A DNA stretch of 32,176 bases from an uncultured Planctomycetaceae bacterium (GCA_913031625.1 CAJWGB010000041.1:1-32176); one strand, 5' to 3'. Positions 8,357 through 16,930 are shown, counted from the first letter of the stretch. Numbers and translations: made by a program. The notes: a model not told the origin generated them from the sequence alone.

Positions 8357-9343
8357 TTAGTTCTGGTAGTCTGGTCGGTTCTTTGCACCGGGACGCTTGT
8401 TCTCCGTCGGTTCGTCGTCATCGACAACCGACGACAGCCGCTGGCGTTTGCGAGCCAGCTCACGTGTTTCGAAGTCTTCTTCCAGCAGCAGATTCATGAG
8501 CGAGTCGCCGTAAACCTCCCATAGCGATTCCTCATCAGCATTCCTCGGAATCGCGAACGTGACAATATCGGCATCGTGCGATTCACATATCCAGCGTTCC
8601 AGAGTTCCTTCTTTCGAACGTCCGGGCAGAGAAACGAACTCCATCCCCAGCCAGCTGCTGACCTCACGAGCTGCCGTCTTCGCCGAAGTATTTGCAGCGA
8701 TGACACCATCCGGGTTCGAATGGCCGCGAACATGGATAATGCGATGGAATGTCTTTTGTTTGAGCATCCGCTGAATCAATTTGGCCTCCCGGCTGGTATT
8801 GACTGCGTTGTCAGCAAACTGACGACTCACTCGGACACCATCGTCATTGTTGGACGAGTAACTGAGTTCACCATCCGGATTCGCGTTTCGAATCACTGTG
8901 ACTTCGATTCCACCAAGAACAATACTGTTGTCGTGAATCTCCCGGGCCAGCGTTTCTGTCAGCTCAATTGCCGAAGGATCGTGTCCGGCAAGGCTTCCGA
9001 TGACGAGAATACGATAGTCCCCTGAGCCTGCGGTGATCTTTTGCAGGTCTCGATTACCGGCCGACTGTCCGGCCAGGTCCCAGCGAAACGGCTTAGGAGC
9101 GAAAACAATTCCGCGCACTTCTTTCCGTGTTGCCAGACGCTGCGTTTCGATGGAGTCGTCTTCGTCGAAGACAGGCTGGGAGTCATCCGCCATAGGATCG
9201 TAGACCAGATCCTCAGTCCACGGTTCACGACTTTCGTCGAGACCAGCAAGAGGGGTGGCGCAGCCACAGATCACTGTCAGTGACAACAGACTTCCCATGG
9301 CGCGTGCCATGTTACAAATCTGGATGTGAGTGGGGATCCACAT
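8357..9343 (-). CDS. Lipoprotein resembling an inactivated M14 zinc carboxypeptidase
   Basis: The 328-residue product starts at 9343, where GGAG lies eight bases upstream. A hydrophobic segment ends VICGC (Cys28), a possible lipobox. An in-frame ATG at 9310 is an alternative start. The middle follows the M14 (MpaA / succinylglutamate-desuccinylase-like) layout: a strand then GSLAGHDPS, later IRNANPDG (residues 152-158), then GVRVSRQF in place of GxDxNRxF, and IIHVRGH around the third ligand. The first zinc motif HxxE reads HDPS, and the catalytic 'T-x-E-x-P' reads TFAIP (Ala264). Activity by the classic mechanism is therefore unlikely. The C-terminus is highly charged. It may be a binding protein or a divergent enzyme. 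An inverted repeat (ATCCAT/ATGGAT, 9358-9374) just upstream could be an operator. Confidence 0.6.
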   Translation of the reverse strand: MWIPTHIQICNMARAMGSLLSLTVICGCATPLAGLDESREPWTEDLVYDPMADDSQPVFDEDDSIETQRLATRKEVRGIVFAPKPFRWDLAGQSAGNRDLQKITAGSGDYRILVIGSLAGHDPSAIELTETLAREIHDNSIVLGGIEVTVIRNANPDGELSYSSNNDDGVRVSRQFADNAVNTSREAKLIQRMLKQKTFHRIIHVRGHSNPDGVIAANTSAKTAAREVSSWLGMEFVSLPGRSKEGTLERWICESHDADIVTFAIPRNADEESLWEVYGDSLMNLLLEEDFETRELARKRQRLSSVVDDDEPTENKRPGAKNRPDYQN

Positions 9344-9479
9344 TGCAGGGACTCCGAATCCATCTGTGATGGATGTGGCGACCGGTGGCAGTCGAGGTCC
9401 ACTGGTCTGTGAGGGATTAGTTTAAGAGATGTGCCCCTCCGTCCCGAGTCGAGTCATTCCCTGCCCGAATCAGAACGTG

Positions 9480-10163
9480 TCAGTCGTCAATTCCGAGGTG
9501 ATAGCACAGCTGGTCAAATCTCCGCTGAAACTCATCACTCGATGAATGAACATGCTCTGCCTCTGTGATGAAGCGAATCCCCTCGTCGCATTCAACACCG
9601 TTTTCAGACAGAGCCCATTCGTATTCACTGTTATCGTGTCCGTAGACGAACAGCAGCTTGTGTTCATCCAGATGGACTTCCATCGGCTTGCGTGGGTTCA
9701 GGACGGCGATTCCGCAGCATCCGTCATCCAGCAGCAAATCTTCAAAATCATGTAAGATTGATTGCAATACTGCCATGTCGATCTGTTCGCGGTACAGGTC
9801 GGTATGGCTTCCATTTTCCTTGTCGTGACTGGTTTCAAGCACGACATCCACTGAATCACCGAGCGGGTCAAGCAACGACAGAAACGTATCGAACAGTCGC
9901 TCGCGGGTCACGGCCGACATCAAAACCGGAATTCGAGCTCCGGATTCCTGATCAACCCACGACTCATGGCGATACCCGTTCTGAGGCATTACCACGAGGT
10001 CGTAGGACGGGCGGATCGCATCGGTGAGCGTAAAGTCACCGTAACGTGCCACGCTCATGTGTTCTTCCAGCTGTGTTTCCGAGAGGTCGCGGAAACTGCT
10101 GATGCCATGGCGGGCTTCACCATCGCGATAGTTAGACTTCAGAAACTTCTTCAAAAAACCCAT
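9480..10163 (-). CDS. Unrecognised cytoplasmic protein, 227 residues
   Basis: I do not recognise this family. The start has a good site (GAGAGG a few bases upstream) and the frame is free of stops throughout. The product is acidic, has no signal peptide or membrane segment, and begins with a short basic helix (MGFLKKFLK). It looks globular, with mixed helices and strands. Features include an acidic-cysteine stretch (LLLDDGCCGIAVLNP, near residue 150) and an aromatic block (FVYGHDNSEYEWALSENG). It lies upstream of, and on the same strand as, the M14-like lipoprotein with 136 bases between, so the two may share a message. Confidence 0.65.
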   Translation of the reverse strand: MGFLKKFLKSNYRDGEARHGISSFRDLSETQLEEHMSVARYGDFTLTDAIRPSYDLVVMPQNGYRHESWVDQESGARIPVLMSAVTRERLFDTFLSLLDPLGDSVDVVLETSHDKENGSHTDLYREQIDMAVLQSILHDFEDLLLDDGCCGIAVLNPRKPMEVHLDEHKLLFVYGHDNSEYEWALSENGVECDEGIRFITEAEHVHSSSDEFQRRFDQLCYHLGIDD

Positions 10164-10591
10164 TACAACCTCTCAATTGCGTCATCGGCCTGATCCTGAA
10201 GAGGTCCAGGAAGACGGGTAGCGTCCCGCCCAGGCTGTTTCAGCGACGAATACATCCTGCACTCATCCGTTGTTCTCACGGTCCAAACCTAGCATGCGAA
10301 TGTCGCCTGATGAGGACGATTTACCATGAGACGCAAAATCGCGGCAGGAAGTTTTGGTGCTGACACAGACACGGTGTCCTGAGAAAATCTCCGGACAGAA
10401 ACAGTCGCACAATCAGTAGCGTTTCCGTTACGTCTGAGGCGAATCCGCACCCCCACTCAAACTGAGAGCCCGGACATTCCGGATCATCGTTACAATTGCC
10501 CTCCGGCATCTTCCTATTGACTGTCACGGTCGCTGTGACACTTGCAGACTGTGCGGACGGAACAACCCGACTCAGTAATCTTTCGACCCGA
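10164..10591. other. Intergenic region between divergent genes
   Basis: About 430 bases separate the start of the unrecognised minus-strand gene from the likely start of the transglutaminase gene. The plus frame is open from a TTG at 10496, but that extension adds sequence ahead of the signal peptide and is probably not translated. Two promoters must lie here, but I cannot point to a convincing -10/-35 pair. I see no RNA gene or repeat. Confidence 0.5.
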
Positions 10592-12070
10592 ATGTTGAGC
10601 CTCACCAGTTACAATTCAGTCCTGAAACTCCTGCCCTCAATCCTGCTCGGCGCAGGGACATGGTGGAATGGTGCAGCAGCCGGAGAAACGTGGTATCTGA
10701 TCGAATTCGACGGAGAACCGGTCGGATACGAGCTGGTCAGGAAGGATGTGGACCCAGATTCACAGAATCGACTCGTCCACTGTTTCCGACGAACTCGACT
10801 GAAGCTCAGGAGACTTGGCGGAGACCTGACGCTGCAGGCTGATCTCTCCACCACACAGACGGCCACCGGCATCCTGCAGGAGTTCAACCTCAATCGCGTC
10901 GATGCTGCCGGGGCTCGCATTCAGCGAAGAGGTTCATGGGATGCCGACAAACGTGCCTACCTTGTCAAGGAACGGGTGGCCGTTTCAAGACGAGAGTACC
11001 TGCTGCGCTCAGCAGAGCCTGTGTACTCACCGATGATTTCTACGTGGCTGCCGGGCCAGATGCATGGAAAACAACGTAGCGGAAGCTGGGCAGTCCTGTT
11101 TCCCGAATCCGGACGCACAGCAGCCATTTCAGCGCAGCTCAAGTCGCCACGGCAACGGCGGATCCATGGAGATCGAGTGACCGTCTCCGAACTTCGATTC
11201 CACCCGCAGCTCGCCCCAGACAAAAGCACCCAACTCTTCATCAGTGAGGACAACCGAACCGTGCTTCAGCAGAAACAGATTCTGGGTGGTGAGCTGACGA
11301 TGCGACCGGTGAATGCATCAGAAGCAATTGCTGCTGTGAGTGGTAAGTCACTGAATCTGGACCTGCTTTCGGTGATTCCCATCTCGCACGTACTTTCAAA
11401 TTCGGCCACCCGGAAGCAGCTCACTTTGGCACTCACAGTGAAGAGTGGATTCCTTCCAGACATTCCCACGTCAGCAACTCAGAAAACCGTTCGGCAATCA
11501 GGATCGACGATTCATGTCAGCCTGCAACGGCTCATCCCCCCATCCGATCTGGACGGTCAACTGCAACGAACAGATCCACTCCCGTCCACTCGCTGGATGC
11601 CCAGTGAAGATGTTTCAGTCCGAAGGATTGCGGGATCTGCTCTGGGGAGTGACCGAAATCCATACCAGCTTTGCAGGACACTTGAGAGACTGGTTGCTGA
11701 ACGCATTCGTACGGCCCCGTTTTCCGCGTCGATTACTCCCGTCAGCGAAATCCTGAAAACACAACGTGGAGACTGCACGGAATATGCACTTCTCCTTGCC
11801 ACTCTGATCCGCAGTCGAGGGATACAGTCAAGAATTGCTTCGGGGCTCATCTACTCGCCCAGACACTATGGTTTTGTCGGGCACACGTGGGTTGAGGCGA
11901 ACATGGGTAAGACATGGTTGCCATTTGACGCGGCCATCTCGGGAGGGTGCAGCGGACTGCAGCACATCAAACTGGGCGACTCCACAATGCCGGACGACGA
12001 CACAGGAATTGGTTTATTCCTGCCAGTCCTGGAACTGACCGGGCGTGCCACCGTCGACCTGACTGAATAG
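10592..12070 (+). CDS. Secreted transglutaminase-like (papain-fold) protein
   Basis: The ATG at 10592 is favoured because a signal peptide follows directly (LPSILLGAGTWWNGAAA, cut before GETW). The product has about 492 residues. The N-terminal two thirds (to about residue 370) is a beta-rich region without a name. The C-terminal part is a transglutaminase core. The triad is visible: Cys395 in QRGDCTEYA, His431 in GHTWVEA, and Asp446 in LPFDAA. Bacterial members with this core are usually proteases or protein-modifying enzymes of the envelope rather than true cross-linkers. No partner is adjacent on the same strand except the adaptor gene 345 bases downstream. A short stem (CACCG/CGGTG, 12075-12097) follows the stop and may help end the message. 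Confidence 0.85.
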   Translation: MLSLTSYNSVLKLLPSILLGAGTWWNGAAAGETWYLIEFDGEPVGYELVRKDVDPDSQNRLVHCFRRTRLKLRRLGGDLTLQADLSTTQTATGILQEFNLNRVDAAGARIQRRGSWDADKRAYLVKERVAVSRREYLLRSAEPVYSPMISTWLPGQMHGKQRSGSWAVLFPESGRTAAISAQLKSPRQRRIHGDRVTVSELRFHPQLAPDKSTQLFISEDNRTVLQQKQILGGELTMRPVNASEAIAAVSGKSLNLDLLSVIPISHVLSNSATRKQLTLALTVKSGFLPDIPTSATQKTVRQSGSTIHVSLQRLIPPSDLDGQLQRTDPLPSTRWMPSEDVSVRRIAGSALGSDRNPYQLCRTLERLVAERIRTAPFSASITPVSEILKTQRGDCTEYALLLATLIRSRGIQSRIASGLIYSPRHYGFVGHTWVEANMGKTWLPFDAAISGGCSGLQHIKLGDSTMPDDDTGIGLFLPVLELTGRATVDLTE

Positions 12071-12415
12071 TGGTCACCGGGGATCCGCCACACGGTGCTC
12101 CGCAGGCATGGCTTCCGGCTAAGTTGGCAGCACACCGTTCAGCCTCCAGGTGACGTCCGACCCGCAGATTCTGCCGGAACTCACACTCGGAATGAGTTTT
12201 TTCCAGGGAGGCCGACTGTTGAGAGGGGTTCCAGTCTCCCCAATCGTACGCCTGCGATTTAGGAAGCACATTGCTCGGTCGATTTTGCGAATGCACTACG
12301 AACCGGGCGCCGATGAGAGAACTGTTGCCGGATCCCGGTTGCACGATAGTTACGCACGCAATCGTTTTATGAATCCGCACATTCTGCCGATCCCCTTCCC
12401 CGGCAGGAGGTCATG
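12071..12415. other. Intergenic stretch without a supported gene
   Basis: About 345 bases. An open frame from 12150 runs into the next gene in another phase and resembles nothing known. The end holds a strong ribosome-binding site, AGGAGG at 12405-12410, for the adaptor gene. The promoter of that gene should lie here but is not obvious. Confidence 0.5.
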
Positions 12416-13927
12416 ATGACAGCTAACTCTGGAACTATCTACGAACATCTTCCCTACGGCTATCGTCTTGATCGTCGACTGGGGCCTGTGTACGACATGG
12501 CCCCTTCGCGCGCTGACGACCTGACGCTCATTCGAGGAATCGATACGCGCGAAGCGGTCATTCTCAATCGCATCGGCGTGTATTTTCACTCGCAGATTGC
12601 AACATGGGATGAGACGGTCGTGTGTGCGATGGCAGAAGAGCTGGGAATGAATCCCTCATCACTGATCGACGAGCAGTGGCCGGAACAGGCTGTGGATGTG
12701 ATGACACGTCCTCTGCCGCCCGTTGAAACAGCACCTCGGCCAGCAGGCTTATTCAGGACGACATTGTTCGTCGCGTGTGCAGTCATCTTTGGATGCGGTG
12801 TTGTCTACTGGATGAATACTGCTGGCGGGATGCCAATGACGGGGGTTGTGACCGCGGACATCACCTCTCTCAGGGTCCCGGTGAACTCTCGCCTGCTTCA
12901 GGTCAAGGTTGAAGCTGGTCAGGAAGTACATTCCGGTGATGAATTGCTGACGCTCGAGAAAACGGCTCACCTCAAGACAATTTCACTGCAGGAGAAGAAG
13001 GTCTCTGAACTTACTCAGCAGTTGGAGCAGGCTGAAGCAAAAGCAGAACTTGAACTGGCATGGCGCCGTGAGGACATCGACAGCCGGTTAACAAAAGAAC
13101 GAACTCGCGCTCGGCTGATGCAGGAAGTCAACCGGAAAGAGTCAGAGCTGAAACCAGAGACCGATCAGGATCAGTCTGGAATCCGCGTCACACCTGTCGG
13201 TGAATCCAGGACGATCGAGGGTACAAAGCCCAGGGAAAAGCAGGTCGCGCCGCAGACTCCCAATGGGATGTACTTCTTCAGCGGTGAATCAAATAAGAAT
13301 ACTCACGGCGTGAAATCGGAAGACCGTTCACGTCGTCCGTCTCCCCCAAAGACTGTTCAGGCCCCTGCGACGGCCGTACAGCCTGCCTCTGAATCCGCGG
13401 GCGAATCTGCTGCTGTCTCAGCGGAAGTGCTGCGAATCCAACAGCGTCTTGAACAACTGGAATCAATGCGCGACAGCCTTCCGCGACAGGTTCGTACGGC
13501 CGCGGGCGTCGAAACGCTGCGACTTAAGCTGGACGAAGAGTCTCAGAAACTGAAGGAGATGCAGACCGTCAGCCGAGACAGTTCAGTTCTTTGCCCCTCT
13601 TACGGCCGCGTCGGACAGATTCGCTACAAAGCGGGAGACACCATGACAGCCGGTGAAGTCATGCTGAAGATTCTCCACTCTGATCGCCGCTACGTCATCC
13701 TTAACGTGCCCGCCCATCGAATTAACGAAGTGGCACCGGGCAATACAGTGGGCCTTGTGTTTCCGGGAGGCGAGCAGTTTCGAGGAACTGTCTCCAACAT
13801 GCCCATGCTGGCGGAAAGCGATGGATCTCAGATCACAGTCCGTGTTGACCCGTGTGGTCGCGTATGGCCGGCGATCCCGATCGGCAGCCAGATCGAAGTT
13901 GTGACAGACTATAAGTCGCTGTTTTAG
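12416..13927 (+). CDS. HlyD-family membrane fusion/adaptor protein with N-terminal helix-hairpin-helix domain
   Basis: ATGs occur at 12413 and 12416. AGGAGG at 12405-12410 gives a proper five-base spacing only for 12416, so the product has 503 residues. Residues 34-92 (DDLTLIRGID, then LNRIGVYFHSQIATW) match the helix-hairpin-helix module often found as 'LxxIxGIGPkxxxxLnxxGIxtfxQIA'. A single membrane segment lies at about 112-133. The rest is a HlyD adaptor: a lipoyl half-motif (VPVNSRLLQVKVEAGQEV), long coiled coils (about 187-260 and 340-385), the second lipoyl half (VLCPSYGRVGQIRYKAGDTM), and a beta-barrel end. Such adaptors bridge an inner-membrane exporter to the outer membrane. No exporter is adjacent, but sugar-nucleotide and antiterminator genes are, so polysaccharide export is a reasonable guess. 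Confidence 0.83.
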   Translation: MTANSGTIYEHLPYGYRLDRRLGPVYDMAPSRADDLTLIRGIDTREAVILNRIGVYFHSQIATWDETVVCAMAEELGMNPSSLIDEQWPEQAVDVMTRPLPPVETAPRPAGLFRTTLFVACAVIFGCGVVYWMNTAGGMPMTGVVTADITSLRVPVNSRLLQVKVEAGQEVHSGDELLTLEKTAHLKTISLQEKKVSELTQQLEQAEAKAELELAWRREDIDSRLTKERTRARLMQEVNRKESELKPETDQDQSGIRVTPVGESRTIEGTKPREKQVAPQTPNGMYFFSGESNKNTHGVKSEDRSRRPSPPKTVQAPATAVQPASESAGESAAVSAEVLRIQQRLEQLESMRDSLPRQVRTAAGVETLRLKLDEESQKLKEMQTVSRDSSVLCPSYGRVGQIRYKAGDTMTAGEVMLKILHSDRRYVILNVPAHRINEVAPGNTVGLVFPGGEQFRGTVSNMPMLAESDGSQITVRVDPCGRVWPAIPIGSQIEVVTDYKSLF

Positions 13928-14084
13928 GTCGGACCGAGTCACGGAACTGCGGCGTTTTGCAAGCCCGCGGCGCGACACGAAATTGCATCTGGCGACAGAA
14001 GTCGTTTGGCAGCATTGCTTCCGGCTGCCGAGACGCGCGAGCCTCCGGACGACACGCACCGTCTGGCCGCTGGCTGCCTGCCGA

Positions 14085-14155
14085 GGCCTCGCGGCCTTCG
14101 GCGAATATGTCCTTCATGCAGCAAGGCTCATCGTGGCAACCAGTCACAACGATGG
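14085..14155 (+). repeat. Dispersed repeat, copy 2 (plus orientation)
   Basis: This core matches copy 1 (6183-6253, minus) at about 79% by hand alignment. The wider element probably spans about 13950-14180. Next to the core, CCGAGGCC and GGCC(T)TCGG (14081-14099) can form a hairpin with one bulged base. The element fills most of the 272 bases between the ends of the adaptor gene and the NusG-like gene, which converge here. Open frames across it on both strands are most likely spurious. Confidence 0.7.
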
Positions 14156-14199
14156 GTACAGGTTCGCGGCAGGCACGAGCAAGCGACAGCTGCGATTGC

Positions 14200-14757
14200 T
14201 CAGAGCAGTTCGATGTCAGTCTCGTCAACCACGACTGACGCTCCCTGTTGCAGGAAGTTCACCATGATTGTCAGTCGATGCTGCGAATTGACTTCGCTGA
14301 TTGTTCCCATCAGATGTCGGTCTGCGAGGGGGCCTCGCACAATTCGCGCCAATTGACCGACGCGTGGTCTCAGCTCCTGCTGAAGATCAGCCCCATGTTC
14401 TTCAAGCACCCTGATTTGTCGCAGGTCCCGCACCAGTTCCACGGCGTCTGAAACCGGGATACATTGAGAGATACAGCCGGTCGAGACAGTCTCATAGCGG
14501 TCCTCCTCGGAACCGCAGACAAACAGGTAGCCGGCAAATAGCGGCACATAACTGGTGCGAACTCGTCCGGAGGGTGACTTTGTGCGGCGTTCGACCATCG
14601 GGCCGTAATGCGAAATTTTGAGGCTCCGCAGCCGCCGCATCAGGTCTTTTTCCCGCCGCGACAGTGTGTAGATGACGTACCAGTCCCGCTCAGCAACTGC
14701 GTCTGATGACAGCAGGTCCTCGGGATAAAGGTCTGGTTCCTGTTGCAGAATAGGCAT
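14200..14757 (-). CDS. NusG-family transcription antiterminator (RfaH/UpxY/LoaP-like paralogue)
   Basis: The start at 14757 begins 23 residues before the NGN domain. The frame is open to 14847, but that extension is Cys/His-rich and unlike the family. The product has 185 residues. The NGN domain covers about residues 24-110, opening WYVIYTLSRREKDLMRRL and including VPLFAGYLFV, which matches the NusG 'PxFPGYxFV' block. The KOW domain follows at about 131-185 (VGQLARIVRGPL). NusG binds RNA polymerase and reduces pausing. Specialised paralogues usually sit at the head of a polysaccharide or natural-product operon. Here the gene points away from the sugar operon that starts at 14997, so it may act on that operon in trans or on another locus. 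Confidence 0.87.
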   Translation of the reverse strand: MPILQQEPDLYPEDLLSSDAVAERDWYVIYTLSRREKDLMRRLRSLKISHYGPMVERRTKSPSGRVRTSYVPLFAGYLFVCGSEEDRYETVSTGCISQCIPVSDAVELVRDLRQIRVLEEHGADLQQELRPRVGQLARIVRGPLADRHLMGTISEVNSQHRLTIMVNFLQQGASVVVDETDIELL

Positions 14758-14996
14758 TGCATGCACGCAGCAAGTAAAGACAGCGCAAGTGTGGGACGTG
14801 GAATTCAGCTGAGCAAGCGATTCATGGCATCTCGCCCCGAATTTCACCTGACCTCAGACGATTCGCTCGTCTGTTCGGGGAAATAGGAAGCCCAATTGGA
14901 CTGGCGAAAATCGAGACAGTTTGCGACAACATGAATTCGCCATAAGTGTCGGCGCTGCGGGTCCCCTGAATTCACCTTTCGCAACAGAGAAAACGG

Positions 14997-15866
14997 ATGT
15001 TTGTGCTGCTTGGCGGCAATGGATATGTGGGCACCGCATTTCAAAAGTGCCTTACAGGCCGGGGAATACCCTACATCAGTGTATCACGGAGCGAAGTCGA
15101 TTATTCCGATGAACTCACACTTCGAGACTGGTTAGGGACGACAGGTGCCACCTTCCTGATCAACACGGCCGGGTTTACTGGTCGTCCGAATGTAGACGCC
15201 TGTGAGCTACAGAAGGCCCACTGCCTTGCAGGAAACGCTGTCCTGCCAGGCACGATCCGTACCGTCTGTGAAGAGTTGAAACTGCCCTGGGGCCACGTTT
15301 CATCCGGCTGTATTTACACGGGTGAAAAAGCAGACGGCACCGGCTTCGACGAACAGGACCCGCCCAACTTTTCGTTTCGGCAGAACAACTGCAGTTTTTA
15401 TTCCGGAACAAAAGCGCTTGGGGAAGAGATCCTCGCCGGTGCGGAACGGTGTTATGTCTGGCGATTGAGAATCCCGTTTGACGAATACGATTCGCCTCGA
15501 AATTACATCAGCAAGATGATGAGGTACGACTGTCTGCTGGATGCGCGAAACAGTCTGTCCCACCTGCGACATTTTGTGGAGTCGTGTGTCGCGTGCCACA
15601 CAACCGAAATTGAATATGGTGTTTATAACCTGACAAATCCCGGTTCCGTCACAACACGTGACGTTGTGGAACTCATCAAACGACACAAACTCACAGACAG
15701 GTCCTTTTCGTTTTTTGAATCACTTGAGCAATTCATGGAGCAGGCAGCCAGCGCTCCTCGTTCAAACTGCGTACTGGATAGTCAGAAGGCCATCGCTGCA
15801 GGGTTGCCACTCTTACCAATCGAAGAGTCGCTCGAACAGGCCATGAGTAACTGGGTGCCTGAATGA
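14997..15866 (+). CDS. NDP-4-keto-6-deoxyglucose 3,5-epimerase/4-reductase-like protein (NRS/ER type, RmlD superfamily)
   Basis: The 289-residue product is a short-chain dehydrogenase-type sugar-nucleotide enzyme. The Rossmann motif is GGNGYVG at residues 6-12 and the catalytic Tyr/Lys pair is in FYSGTKAL. It differs from ordinary RmlD and follows the plant UER1 and giant-virus bifunctional enzyme: TGRPNVDACE, then a SSGCIYTGE block, then a DPPNFSF block before the Tyr, then RIPFDEYDSPRNYISKMMRYD, and finally GVYNLTNPGSVTTRDV. In those proteins one chain does both the 3,5-epimerisation and the 4-reduction that yield NDP-L-rhamnose. Its stop overlaps the start of rmlB (ATGA), so both are translated from one message. 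No separate RmlC is in the window, which fits. The exact sugar product is an inference. Confidence 0.78.
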   Translation: MFVLLGGNGYVGTAFQKCLTGRGIPYISVSRSEVDYSDELTLRDWLGTTGATFLINTAGFTGRPNVDACELQKAHCLAGNAVLPGTIRTVCEELKLPWGHVSSGCIYTGEKADGTGFDEQDPPNFSFRQNNCSFYSGTKALGEEILAGAERCYVWRLRIPFDEYDSPRNYISKMMRYDCLLDARNSLSHLRHFVESCVACHTTEIEYGVYNLTNPGSVTTRDVVELIKRHKLTDRSFSFFESLEQFMEQAASAPRSNCVLDSQKAIAAGLPLLPIEESLEQAMSNWVPE

Positions 15867-16930
15867 ACGCAACACAATCCACTCTGCTTGTGACAGGCGG
15901 TGCCGGGTTTATCGGCAGCTGTTTCGTTCGCCGTGCCATTGAACGTGGTGACACACGAATCATCAATCTCGACAAGCTGACCTACGCGGGCAATCCGGAT
16001 TCCGTGCCAGCAGATGGTGAACTGCACCAGCTGATTGAAGGTGATATTGGGGATTCTGACCTTGTCACATCCCTGCTGTCCGCGCACCAGCCGACTGCAG
16101 TTATCAATTTTGCCGCTGAGTCTCACGTGGACCGTTCAATTGACGGCCCCATGGAATTCGTCCGGACAAACGTTGTTGGCACATGCCGATTACTCGAGTC
16201 GGTTCACAATCACTGGAAGCAACTGTCTGACGCAGCTCAGGAAGAATTTCGCTTCCTCCATGTTTCAACAGATGAAGTGTTCGGATCTCTGGGCGATACC
16301 GGCTTGTTTACAGAAGAGACTTCGTACGCTCCAAACAGCCCGTATTCGGCATCAAAAGCGTCGTCGGATCATTTTGTGCGGGCATGGCAGCACACGTACG
16401 GCCTGCCCACACTGTTAACCAACTGCAGCAACAACTATGGCCCCTTTCAGTTTCCCGAGAAACTGATTCCGCTCATGATTCTGAATGCCATTGAAGGCCG
16501 TTCGCTTCCGGTCTATGGAGACGGCCTGAATGTTCGCGACTGGCTGTTTGTAGAGGATCACTGTTGCGCGATCGAAGCCGTGCTGAAGAATGGTCGCGTC
16601 GGAGAGTGTTACAACATCGGTGGCAACAACGAGCAGGCAAATATCGACATCGTCAGCACGATCTGCCAGACAGTGGATCGCCTTGTTCCGGACCTGGCAC
16701 ATCGCCCCTGCGAATCTCTCATCACATACGTTAAGGATCGTCCGGGTCACGACCGACGCTATGCGATCGATGCATCGAAAATCCGTGATGAGCTGGGATG
16801 GGAACCTCAACAGGACTTTGCTGCCGGCGTGGAGCTCACGGTGAAATGGTATCTTGAGAATCCGAAATGGGTGCAACGCATTCACAGCGGCGACTACCAG
16901 CGAGAGCGACTCGGACTCGAAGGAAGCTGA
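15863..16930 (+). CDS. rmlB: dTDP-glucose 4,6-dehydratase
   Basis: The 355-residue product is the standard length for RmlB. The NAD-binding motif TGGAGFIGS is at residues 11-19. Family blocks are clear: NLDKLTYAGN, NFAAESHVDRSI, the active-site STDEVFGSLG with Asp-Glu, the catalytic Tyr/Lys pair in YSASKASSDH, NNYGPFQFPEKLIPLMI, and RPGHDRRYAID. It converts dTDP-glucose (in some lineages UDP-glucose) to the 4-keto-6-deoxy sugar, the substrate for the partner encoded just upstream. The start codon overlaps the stop of that gene by four bases. It converges with the PhyH gene, with a weak hairpin between. Confidence 0.95.
   Translation: MNATQSTLLVTGGAGFIGSCFVRRAIERGDTRIINLDKLTYAGNPDSVPADGELHQLIEGDIGDSDLVTSLLSAHQPTAVINFAAESHVDRSIDGPMEFVRTNVVGTCRLLESVHNHWKQLSDAAQEEFRFLHVSTDEVFGSLGDTGLFTEETSYAPNSPYSASKASSDHFVRAWQHTYGLPTLLTNCSNNYGPFQFPEKLIPLMILNAIEGRSLPVYGDGLNVRDWLFVEDHCCAIEAVLKNGRVGECYNIGGNNEQANIDIVSTICQTVDRLVPDLAHRPCESLITYVKDRPGHDRRYAIDASKIRDELGWEPQQDFAAGVELTVKWYLENPKWVQRIHSGDYQRERLGLEGS

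Noticed and set aside
12105-12125. Possible third copy of the dispersed repeat (GCATGGCTTCCGGCT resembles part of copy 2)
   Set aside because: Only about 15 bases match and the diagnostic block with CTTCATGCAGCAA is absent.
12150-12416. Open frame of 88 codons before the adaptor gene
   Set aside because: No likeness to any family, no good ribosome-binding site, and it runs over the strong AGGAGG and start of the adaptor gene in another phase.
13833-14267. Several open frames on both strands across repeat copy 2
   Set aside because: They overlap each other. Their only mutual likeness to frames around 6100-6400 comes from the shared nucleotide repeat, so they are most likely non-coding.
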